Assembly (NCBI GenBank): GCA_016194705.1
Contig: JACQAZ010000025.1
Coordinates: forward strand, 1-34,797
Reading direction: 5' to 3'
Length of the DNA stretch: 34,797 nucleotides
Source: Elusimicrobiota bacterium
Lineage (GTDB): Bacteria > Elusimicrobiota > Elusimicrobia > UBA1565 > UBA9628
In this document: positions 1-6,225 of the stretch, in pieces
Numbering within the stretch: the first letter of the stretch is position 1
How the letters are laid out: each line of letters begins with the position of its first letter
The notes under the pieces: generated by a model
Told to the model about the DNA's origin: nothing
Databases searched by the model: none
Seen by the model: only the letters and a program-made list of their open reading frames with translations
Translations under genes and position numbers: made by a program

Positions 1-69
1 GGCGCCGATCCGTTCAAGATCCGTTGCCATCCGTTGCAAGCACGTTTCTCTACGGGCCTCGGGCCCGTT

Positions 70-96
70 GCTTCGTCGCGCTACGCGCGCCGAAGC
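70..96. repeat. GC-rich inverted repeat near the window edge
   Basis: A hairpin-forming sequence with outer arms GCTTCG and CGAAGC and an inner CGCG-type stem separated by one mismatch. It lies in 118 bases of non-coding DNA at the left edge, beyond the stop codon of the minus-strand membrane-protein gene. It has no T-tract on either strand, so a terminator role is not supported. It may simply be an extragenic palindrome. Confidence 0.35.
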
Positions 97-118
97 TCCC
101 CAACGACCCAACGGATCT

Positions 119-571
119 TCACAATTTTCTGTCATGAGCCGTATTTACTAACATCGCCCTCCCACGAAATCTTTTTCCTTCACCGACCTCTCCGTCGACG
201 TCCATCACCCCGATGGCTACGTAGGGGCGCAATTCGCGCCGAAGGGCATTTTCAGTCTGAACAGAGGCGCCCTTCATCTGAGTGAGTTGCTCATCCATTA
301 CGGTCCATTGGCCATGGGCGTAATGCGTATATTTCCAAGTCGCAATAGCGCTTCCCACAGCGGCGAACGCAGTGACAACGGTTGCTATGGCGATCCAATA
401 ATTCGGATCCTGCCAAAAGCGTCGTGAGGGCTCTTTTGGAGTTGGTATATGGTTATCCTCGGGGCGCCTCTTGTCGGATTCTGTTGAGCTGGCGTTTGTG
501 GGATCAGGAACAATGGGGTCACCTTCGGGAGGCTCCTTCGCGTTGTCTCCAGGAGTATTTTCTCTCTTCAT
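119..571 (-). CDS. Single-pass membrane protein, unknown function, probably C-terminally truncated
   Basis: The protein is about 150 aa with a polar, Pro/Glu/Asp-rich N-terminus, one hydrophobic segment at roughly residues 55-75, and a soluble C-terminal part containing RRELRPYVAIGV. That layout (charged leader, one helix, coil, then an 'RxYV' beta segment) resembles a common family of uncharacterised bacterial membrane proteins. In that family the beta domain normally runs much further, but here the frame ends soon after it starts, so a 3' truncation or frameshift is likely. I prefer the ATG at 571, preceded by AGGATTCC, over the TTG at 589. No function can be assigned. The gene sits next to an insertion sequence, which fits a decaying accessory region. 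Confidence 0.5.
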   Translation of the reverse strand: MKRENTPGDNAKEPPEGDPIVPDPTNASSTESDKRRPEDNHIPTPKEPSRRFWQDPNYWIAIATVVTAFAAVGSAIATWKYTHYAHGQWTVMDEQLTQMKGASVQTENALRRELRPYVAIGVMDVDGEVGEGKRFRGRAMLVNTAHDRKL

Positions 572-1079
572 TGGAATCCTAGCCGCCAAGGCGTAATCAT
601 CTTAGGCACCCGGAACATGAAACCCGTTTTTTGAGTACCCGTATCGACATGAAATGCCGGCCTCCGTGCCGTTCCGCAATAACCCTTCTTTCTCGGTCAA
701 GCATGGTCATTTAAAATCCGCAAGCTAACGCAGAGGATGAGCGGCGGCGGCTATCAAGATATTCCTCAATGAACCGCCGTCCGCTCTATCCAATGGTTGA
801 TATGGTTGACTTCTGTCAAGTAGACGGTCGCCGCCGTCCTCCATTCGTGAGTGGAAGTTCTTGCGCAAACCAGACTCCCAAGCGGAACGCGGGCGCATGA
901 CATTGGTCGCTCCTGCTGATATTCGCGGGTTGGTTACCGCCTGACCCTTTTTCGTCACGGGGCTGCCTCGCTCTAGGCTCGAGCATCGGACCGTAAAATC
1001 CGGCTCATAACATCGCCGAGGATTCCCCAGACCCTGCCCGCGTCCCTTTTGCGAATCTGGCTGAAAGCTTCTAGGCCGG
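572..1079. other. 508-nt gene-free stretch: flank plus non-coding end of the IS
   Basis: No convincing gene lies here. Bases 572-790 are flanking DNA between the upstream membrane-protein gene and the insertion sequence, with no recognisable feature. Bases 791-1079 are the non-coding end of the IS on the 3' side of its recombinase. This holds the terminal repeats (791-810 and 832-840) and about 240 nt in which IS1111-type elements keep their bridge RNA. Short open frames in this stretch have no start signals or family resemblance. Confidence 0.55.
791..840 (-). repeat. IS right-end inverted repeats
   Basis: Read on the minus strand this segment gives AGGACGGCG followed by GTCAACCAT and ATCAACCATTG. 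The first block and the last 10 bases recur in inverted orientation at the other end of the element. The CAACCAT unit is duplicated in tandem here but single at the other end. Confidence 0.65.
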
Positions 1080-2189
1080 CTAGGCCGAGAGTGGCTTGAC
1101 CTCCTTGGCGATCGCCCACATAAATCCTAGCAGTTCGCGGGCGATCGCAGTCGTGACCACTTGTTTGATTTTGCCCTTCGCCACCAAGCGGCGATATTTC
1201 TTGCACAGGCGCAGTTGCGCGCGCCAAGCGATATCCCGGGCGGCCTGCGGCAGATTCTCCTGCCTTTCGCTGAGCTGCCTGGCCACCCTGGCGGAGAACC
1301 GATAGGCCCATGCTGCCTCGACGAGCATTCTGCGCGCATGAGAATTCCCGGTCTTAGTGATCGAGCCAAAGCGTTGACGCGGCCCGGAGCTGTACTGGCT
1401 GGGGACCAGGCCCAGAAAGGCCATCAGCTGCCGCGGATGATCGAAGCGGGTGAGGTCACCGAGCTCCGCCACGATCGAGGCGCCCGCGATCAGCGAGACG
1501 CCGCGAAGCGCTTGAAACGCCCGCGCCACCGGCGCCATCCGCCAGGTCTCCAGAGACGAGCGAATCTGGTCCGTGATTCGTTCTACTCGTTGATGAGCCT
1601 CGTCGATCGCGTTCATGTATTCTTAAAACACGATCTGCTGGACCGGCTGAGGCATGGTGATGCGCGCGATCCAGTTCTTGTATCCTTGAGTCCAAGCGCT
1701 CTTGCCCGAGTAGCGAATGTTTTGGCGCAAGAGCAGCGCCGCGAATTGTTGACGCGCCCGCTTGTGCGCAAGCACGGCATCCTCTCGGGCGCGCGTCAGA
1801 TCTCGGATCGCCTCGTCTTGCGGATTGGGGACGTAGACTGCGGTGAGCTCGCCCGCGCGGTAAAGCCTCGCCAAAGCGATCGCGTCGCGGCGATCCGTCT
1901 TGATGCGATCGCCCGGGCGCTTTGGGATCATGCTCGGCGCAACGACCGAGCACACAAAGCCCTTGCTGGTTAGATGGCGGTGAAGCGCGTAGCCGCAGGG
2001 GCCCGCCTCGTAGACGAAATCGAGCTTCTCGTGGCTCTGGCGCAAGCGGCGCACCATCTTATCAACTGCTTCCAGATGGCCCGCGATGTTGCCGTAAGCT
2101 CGGACTTCGCCTTGGCCTGCAGGGGCCAGGGCGACTGCGATCGATTCTTTGTGAACGTCGAGACCTACGAACATGGTAGACTCCTTCAT
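1080..2189 (-). pseudogene. IS110-family recombinase interrupted by an in-frame TAA
   Basis: The N-terminal part (to the stop at 1623-1625) is the RuvC-like DEDD domain, with FVGLDVHKE (first Asp), YEAGPCGY (Glu) and KTDRRDA (the Asp pair). The C-terminal part (1080-1616) is the serine domain of the IS116/IS110/IS902 type, with an LGLVPSQYSSG motif for the catalytic serine. The halves join in the same frame as ...QQIVF-stop-EYMNAIDEA, so one nonsense codon separates them; a CAA-to-TAA change would explain it. Both halves otherwise look intact, which suggests recent inactivation. An ATG lies 6 nt past the stop, so the second half could be translated separately. The start at 2189 has a strong Shine-Dalgarno (AAAGGAGG, 6-nt gap), unlike many resident genes. 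Confidence 0.8.
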
Positions 2190-2247
2190 AGCTCGCCTCC
2201 TTTGTGTGGCTCTGTGATAGCTCACGCTACCATAACCCACGTTTCAA

Positions 2248-2281
2248 AGGACGGCGAGCTTCTGCTTTCAGTCAACCATTG
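2248..2281 (+). repeat. IS left-end inverted repeats
   Basis: AGGACGGCG at 2248-2256 and TCAACCATTG at 2272-2281 match, in inverted orientation, blocks at the opposite end of the element. They lie about 60-90 nt upstream of the recombinase start, so the 5' non-coding end is short. Confidence 0.65.
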
Positions 2282-2306
2282 TGTCTAGGCGGAAGCTGAG
2301 CATTCC

Positions 2307-2822
2307 TCATTTTGACTTTTTTGGATCCAATTGTACTTTCTTAAAGGACCGCCCTAGCCTAATGATCGAGCCGGCAGGATCAATTTGACCATTGACTGAG
2401 ACATAACGACCGTCCTTCTCGCGCTTCAGGAACATCAAGTAAAGCTGATACTCGTTTGGGTCAAAGCTGACGAAAGCTGGTCCATTTATTACGATGTCAA
2501 CGCTTGGTGCGAGTTCATAATGATGGAGCACGAAGCTCTTGAGGTTTTCGTCCCCCTTGAGCACACCAAGTACTTCAAATGTGGTCTCGACTCCCTCCAG
2601 ATCCCAAGGCACGGCTGAGGGAGGACTGCCCGGCAAGAAGGACGTTTCCGAAAGCACATCTTTCGTCCGCTTTACGGCCACAGCTTGGCCAATAACGATG
2701 AGGTCTGCATTGGCCCGCATTGATGGGAAGGCCATGCGCTGCCACGCACGCGCACAACTGCTTGGAGCAAAATGCAGGTGGAGCACTCCAAGCAAGAGTC
2801 CTAGAAACATGATCTTTTTCAT
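2307..2822 (-). CDS. Small secreted protein of unknown function
   Basis: The protein is about 171 aa with a classical N-terminal signal peptide (MKKIMFLGLLLGV...). The mature part begins with an ADLIVIGQAVAV strand, continues with TTFEVLGVLKGDENLKSFVLHHY, and ends with YLMFLKREKDGRYVSVNGQIDP. This order of beta-rich blocks occurs in uncharacterised secreted bacterial proteins that may adopt a small barrel fold, but I cannot name the family with confidence. The start at 2822 is chosen because AGAGG lies 7 nt upstream and the signal peptide begins there. The gene ends just outside the IS left end and looks undamaged. A likely extended -10 (TGATACACT) lies about 50 nt upstream. Confidence 0.65.
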   Translation of the reverse strand: MKKIMFLGLLLGVLHLHFAPSSCARAWQRMAFPSMRANADLIVIGQAVAVKRTKDVLSETSFLPGSPPSAVPWDLEGVETTFEVLGVLKGDENLKSFVLHHYELAPSVDIVINGPAFVSFDPNEYQLYLMFLKREKDGRYVSVNGQIDPAGSIIRLGRSFKKVQLDPKKSK

Positions 2823-2869
2823 TCGAGGACCTCTTCCCACTTTCCGCCTAACTATCAGGTGTACTGGTC

Positions 2870-2899
2870 AGTGTATCATGCATGCTGGCCAGCGTCACC
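2870..2899 (-). promoter_or_regulatory. Probable promoter of the secreted-protein gene, -10 duplicated at 2979-2987
   Basis: On the minus strand GTGACG, 17 nt and TACACT form a plausible -35/-10 pair with an extended TGA before the -10. The 13-base block GGTCAGTGTATCA (plus strand), which contains the extended -10, occurs at 2866-2878 and again at 2975-2987. The distal copy lacks an obvious -35. Confidence 0.4.
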
Positions 2900-3042
2900 A
2901 ATCGAATTGTAACAGGAATTCCAGCGCTTCGCCACTTTAGGGAAGGGAGCGATCCGGTGAAACGCTGCAACGCCGGTCAGTGTATCAACAATCGGTCGAT
3001 ATAGGTGGCCGCGGGACTGCGACAGAGGAAGGAAGACCCGAC

Positions 3043-3351
3043 TCAGCCGTACTTGTACTTCACGCCCATGCCGCCCGCCGGCCAGTCGCAGCTGATGTTC
3101 TCCCACGGGCAGAGCATGCGGCAGGCGCCGCACTCGATGCAGTTCTCGTAATTGACGATGACTTTCTTGTGGGCGGCCTCCCACTCGTAGACCTTGGCCG
3201 GGCACACCGTCGTGCAGGGCTTGTCCGTGCACTTCGTCACGCAGGGAGAGTCCGCGCCGGCGTTCTTGAGCTTGATGTGCGCCTCGGGAGACTTCTTCCA
3301 CTCCAAGGTCCCGAGTTTGGTCTCGACCGAAGTCTCGACTTTCACGTCCAT
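3043..3351 (-). CDS. fixX: FixX-type ferredoxin-like protein
   Basis: The protein has 102 aa. FixX is the small iron-sulfur partner of the FixC quinone oxidoreductase and helps pass electrons from an electron-transfer flavoprotein to the quinone pool at the membrane. The cluster motif C71-x2-C74-x2-C77-x3-C81 binds [4Fe-4S]. A second set of cysteines (37, 41, 46, 50) lies N-terminal, as in this family. It is separated from the fixC stop by one base, so the two are translated as a unit. No signal peptide is present. The family call is firm; the electron donor is not encoded here. Confidence 0.85.
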   Translation of the reverse strand: MDVKVETSVETKLGTLEWKKSPEAHIKLKNAGADSPCVTKCTDKPCTTVCPAKVYEWEAAHKKVIVNYENCIECGACRMLCPWENISCDWPAGGMGVKYKYG

Positions 3352-3352
3352 C

Positions 3353-4651
3353 TTAGATGCCCACTTTCCGCAGAGGGAACAGGTCCTTGGCCAGCTTGAA
3401 CCAGCCGCGCTTGCCGACCATGCCCAAGGCCGTCTTCAAATGGGTCCGTTTGGGAACACCGTCGGCCGAGAAGCGCAGGTGCGCGAGGTCGCAGGCCAGC
3501 TTCGGATAGAATTGCAGGAAGTTTTCGCTGTTCTCGACATGCTCCTCGAGGTCCTGTATGTCCTCCATGTCGGAGAGAACATACGAGGCCTTGAGCTTGC
3601 CGACGTAGGCTGAGAGCGTCGCCTTCGAGAAGTCGCCCTTCTTCTTGGCTTCGACGACGGTCTCGCCGGCGAGCTTGCCCGAAGTCATCGCCAAATTCGA
3701 GCCCTCGCGGTAGGCGGGATTCGTCATTTGAGCGGCGTCGCCGGCCACGAGGAAGCCGTCGGCGGCCAAGGGCGGCATCGACTTGAAGCCGCCCTCGGGG
3801 ATCAGGTGCGAGGAATACTCGAGCGTCTTGCCGCCCGAGATCAGCTTCTTGATATAAGGATGCTTCTTGATCAGCTCCAAATGGTCGGAAGGGCGCAGGC
3901 CTTTTTTCTGATAGTCGGAGAGCTTGCAGCCCACCCCTAAAGACAGGGACTCCTTGTTCGTGTAGATGAAGACGTAGCCGAGCATGCCCAGAGACGTCGA
4001 GCCGAACATCTCCATCGTCGCCCCTTCGCCGGGGTTGAGCTGGAAGCGGTCCTCGATGACCTTCGGATCGAGTCCGATGACTTCCTTGGCGCCGAGCGCG
4101 ACCTCGGTGGGCTTGAGTTCATCGATGAAGCCCGCCTTCTGAGCGACCATCGAGTTGACGCCGTCGCAGGCGATCACGACGCTCGCATGCAGCTCGTCGC
4201 CGTCGGAGGTCTTGATTCCGACGACCTTCCCGTCCTTCTTAAGCACCTCGCGCACCGTCACGCCGCAGAACACCTCGGCCCCGGCTTGCTCGGCTTTTTT
4301 GGCGTACCATTGGTCGAACCTGACGCGTATGATCGTGTAGCAGTTCGGCACGCCCTCCAAAAATTTCAAGGACTTGTAGCCCACCGTGACCCACGAGTCC
4401 TCCGTCGTGATGCACATCTTCTGCTCGACGACGGGGCGCTCGATGGCGGCGCCCTCCTCTTTCCAGAAATTGGGGACGATGTCGTGCAGCATCTTGGAGT
4501 AGAGCACGGCGCCCTGGACGTTCTTGGCGCCGGGGTATTCGCCGCGCTCGAGCACGACGACCTTCAAGCCCGCGCGGGCCATCGTGATCGCTGACGAGAT
4601 GCCGGCGGGGCCGGCCCCGACCACTATCGCGTCGTAGGCGTCGTCTGACAC
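3353..4651 (-). CDS. fixC: FixC, electron-transfer-flavoprotein:quinone oxidoreductase family
   Basis: The protein has 432 aa, a normal FixC length. The N-terminus carries the FAD dinucleotide-binding motif G12-x-G14-x2-G17 with an acidic residue at E35. The C-terminal half has the second FAD motif FLVAGDAAQMTNPAYREGSN. FixC-type enzymes accept electrons from an ETF (FixAB) and pass them to quinone, or take part in bifurcation, with FixX supplying the iron-sulfur cluster. The start is GTG at 4651; no good Shine-Dalgarno is visible and the gene begins 16 nt after the response-regulator stop, so translational coupling is likely. The lack of fixAB beside it means the ETF must lie elsewhere or belong to another dehydrogenase system. 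Confidence 0.87.
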   Translation of the reverse strand: MSDDAYDAIVVGAGPAGISSAITMARAGLKVVVLERGEYPGAKNVQGAVLYSKMLHDIVPNFWKEEGAAIERPVVEQKMCITTEDSWVTVGYKSLKFLEGVPNCYTIIRVRFDQWYAKKAEQAGAEVFCGVTVREVLKKDGKVVGIKTSDGDELHASVVIACDGVNSMVAQKAGFIDELKPTEVALGAKEVIGLDPKVIEDRFQLNPGEGATMEMFGSTSLGMLGYVFIYTNKESLSLGVGCKLSDYQKKGLRPSDHLELIKKHPYIKKLISGGKTLEYSSHLIPEGGFKSMPPLAADGFLVAGDAAQMTNPAYREGSNLAMTSGKLAGETVVEAKKKGDFSKATLSAYVGKLKASYVLSDMEDIQDLEEHVENSENFLQFYPKLACDLAHLRFSADGVPKRTHLKTALGMVGKRGWFKLAKDLFPLRKVGI

Positions 4652-4667
4652 GGAGGGAAGGTCCTGC

Positions 4668-5042
4668 TCAGGTCTTGGCGCGGGAGATGGCGGACTGGGC
4701 GGCCTGCAGGAGGTCCTCGGTCTTGAAGGGCTTGGTCATGAAGCCGACGACCTGCGGGAACTTCTGGAACAGGGTCTTCGAGGGCTCGAGCGCCGTCAGG
4801 ACGATGATCGGCATCTCCTTGGTCTGCGGGTCCTGCGAGATCTTGAGCTGCAGCGAGTAGCCGTCGATGCCCGGAAGCATGACGTCGAGGACCAGGAGGT
4901 CGGGCTTGATCTTGATGATCTCGTCCCAGGCGTGGCGGCCGTTGTCGCAGGTGTAGACCTCGAAATCGGACCTCTCGAGCGTGTATTTGACGAGACTGAG
5001 CATCTCGGGTTCGTCGTCGACGACCAGCACTTTCTTCGCCAT
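4668..5042 (-). CDS. Receiver-only response regulator (CheY-like)
   Basis: The protein has 124 aa and consists of a single receiver domain with no output domain. The acidic pair D9-D10, the phospho-acceptor D53 (VLDVMLPG), T83 and K104 are all present, so it should be phosphorylated by a histidine kinase, which is not in this window. The ATG at 5042 is chosen because AGGGAG lies a few bases upstream and VLVVDDE starts right after it; the longer upstream frame crosses the promoter. It is the first gene of a likely three-gene transcript with fixC and fixX. Whether it regulates that electron pathway is unknown. It could equally act in chemotaxis-like or phosphorelay signalling. Confidence 0.85.
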   Translation of the reverse strand: MAKKVLVVDDEPEMLSLVKYTLERSDFEVYTCDNGRHAWDEIIKIKPDLLVLDVMLPGIDGYSLQLKISQDPQTKEMPIIVLTALEPSKTLFQKFPQVVGFMTKPFKTEDLLQAAQSAISRAKT

Positions 5043-5064
5043 GGTTCTCCCTGTGAGCCCGGTT

Positions 5065-5093
5065 ACGATATCAATTACCCCCGAGTAAATCAA
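5065..5093 (-). promoter_or_regulatory. Sigma-70-type promoter for the response regulator-fixCX operon
   Basis: On the minus strand TTGATT (5088-5093), a 17-nt spacer and TATCGT (5065-5070) with an extended TGA. The predicted leader is about 16-20 nt and contains the AGGGAG ribosome site. Confidence 0.5.
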
Positions 5094-5119
5094 GCGTCGG
5101 ACGCGCGCTTTCTTGGGCC

Positions 5120-5148
5120 TTGCGCGGGCCCCGTGACGGGGCTAAACT
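5120..5148 (+). promoter_or_regulatory. Promoter with a perfect palindrome in its spacer
   Basis: TTGCGC (5120-5125), a 17-nt spacer and TAAACT (5143-5148) precede the secreted-protein gene starting at 5167. The spacer contains GCCCCGT-G-ACGGGGC (5128-5142), a perfect 7-bp inverted repeat placed between the two boxes, where a repressor or MerR-type activator would bind. Confidence 0.5.
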
Positions 5149-5166
5149 TTGGTCAGGGAAGCCCCG

Positions 5167-6021
5167 ATGCGCGCTCTGATCTGGCTCGCCGTCCTCGTCT
5201 GGCCCTGCGCCCTCAAGGCGGAGGACGCCAAGCTCAACACCCACGTCCAGAAGACCTACATCGATCCGGTCCTCCAGCAAATCAGCGACGCCGCCCGCAC
5301 CGGCGCCGAGCCCAACGCGGCCCAGGAGCCGCTCTTCTTCCTGCCCGACCTCGAGCTTTCCCCGCACACGCGCCGCGCGGTCGATTTCGTCCGGGAGCGC
5401 GTCGTCGATCCCTTCACCGGCAGGGCCGCGGCCGCCGCCGGAGGCGCCGCCCGCGCTCTGGCCTCGCCCGACGCCGCCGTCGCGGCCCCGGACATCGCGC
5501 TGCCCGCCATGGACGACTCGCCGCGCACGAAGGCGGCGCTCGACTTCGCCCAGGAGAAATTGTTCGACCCCCTCGCCGAGGGCCTGACCAACCACGCCGG
5601 TCGGACCGCTCAGGCGCTGGGCTCGGCCAACCCCAACGCCGACGCCGCCGAGCTCGAGAACGGGATCTTCGCCTTCCCCGACCGCATGGCCGCGCGCGTC
5701 ACGGATCTGATCGAGGAGTCCTTCTCCGGGCGCCGCGCGCGTCCCGCTCCGGCCGCGCCCCTGCCCGGGCAGCGGGGGACCACGGCCGTGCCGGCGGATT
5801 TCATCTACCGAAAGGACTCGACCGGCTACGTCAAGCGGCCCGAGGGATTTGCCGACGCTCCTGCCGAAGCGGCCGCGAAAAATGCGCCGCGGGAAGCGGC
5901 CGCCGCCCCGCAGCGCGAGGCCGCGCCGAGCGGTCAGCGGCCCCGGCCTCGGCCCGCGATCGGGAAGAAGAACTCGCTGCATCCCTTCCAGAGCGATCGC
6001 CTGGAAGGCTTCAGCAAGTAG
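5167..6021 (+). CDS. Secreted Ala/Pro-rich protein with internal helical repeats
   Basis: The protein is about 284 aa with a signal peptide (MRALIWLAVLVWPCALKA). I do not recognise a family. Two clear internal repeats follow the pattern SPxT(R/K)xA(V/L)DFxxE(R/K)(V/L)xDP, at residues about 65-85 and 118-138. A weaker related segment near residues 25-40 contains HVQKTYIDP. The repeats are amphipathic helices separated by Ala-rich linkers. The C-terminus is low-complexity Ala/Pro/Arg and ends in a short conserved-looking tail. The ATG at 5167 has AGGGAAG just upstream and begins the signal peptide, so it is preferred over the TTG at 5149. It is transcribed towards the zinc-ribbon gene with only 7 nt between the two stops. 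Confidence 0.6.
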   Translation: MRALIWLAVLVWPCALKAEDAKLNTHVQKTYIDPVLQQISDAARTGAEPNAAQEPLFFLPDLELSPHTRRAVDFVRERVVDPFTGRAAAAAGGAARALASPDAAVAAPDIALPAMDDSPRTKAALDFAQEKLFDPLAEGLTNHAGRTAQALGSANPNADAAELENGIFAFPDRMAARVTDLIEESFSGRRARPAPAAPLPGQRGTTAVPADFIYRKDSTGYVKRPEGFADAPAEAAAKNAPREAAAAPQREAAPSGQRPRPRPAIGKKNSLHPFQSDRLEGFSK

Positions 6022-6028
6022 GCCGCGC

Positions 6029-6181
6029 CTAAGTCTTGGCGACCGGGACGACGGGGGCCTTGCAGAAAAGGCAGAAGCGGTCCATGCAGCTCGGGCAAAA
6101 CCAAGACTCGCACTTGGTGCAGCGGAACCACTTGGGTATGAGAGCCATCAGCTTGTTGCACTTCCCGCATGCGTCGGCCAT
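6029..6181 (-). CDS. 50-aa double zinc-ribbon protein
   Basis: This short gene encodes 50 residues with four CxxC motifs (C5-C8, C21-C24, C29-C32, C37-C40). The eight cysteines are enough for two zinc sites, as in RING/FYVE-like or double zinc-ribbon folds. No signal peptide is present. The ATG at 6181 has a strong Shine-Dalgarno (GGGAGGGAAG, a few bases away). It lies 44 nt downstream of the pseudokinase gene on the same strand, so co-expression is likely, and it might serve as a protein- or nucleic-acid-binding partner. The longer frame upstream is out of phase with the kinase and carries no domain. Confidence 0.65.
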   Translation of the reverse strand: MADACGKCNKLMALIPKWFRCTKCESWFCPSCMDRFCLFCKAPVVPVAKT

Positions 6182-6225
6182 TCGCTTCCCTCCCCCTTCA
6201 CGGCGCTTGATTCTACAAAAAAAAG

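Larger units (their letters stand above)
791..2281 (-). mobile_element. IS110-family (IS1111-like) insertion sequence
   Basis: An approximately 1.49-kb element carries one DEDD/serine-type recombinase gene on the minus strand. Both ends carry matching outward-facing sequences: TCAACCATTG at 2272-2281 and, inverted, at 791-800, plus inner copies of AGGACGGCG at 2248-2256 and, inverted, at 832-840. The two repeat pairs differ in spacing (15 versus 31 nt). The right-hand side also has a second CAACCAT copy at 802-808. Subterminal inverted repeats and a long non-coding segment downstream of the recombinase are typical of the IS1111 subgroup, whereas classical IS110 elements have the long non-coding end upstream. 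I see no target-site duplication, as is usual for this family. The exact tips are inferred from the repeats. Confidence 0.7.

Noticed and set aside
725..1311. Short minus-strand frames in the IS non-coding end and overlapping the recombinase
   Set aside because: No family resemblance or ribosome site. One is an out-of-frame shadow of the recombinase C-terminus and the other lies in the IS end.
2880..3040. Remnant of a second transposase near the fixX end
   Set aside because: Translation in the open frame shows no transposase motif, and the direct repeats are explained by promoter boxes.
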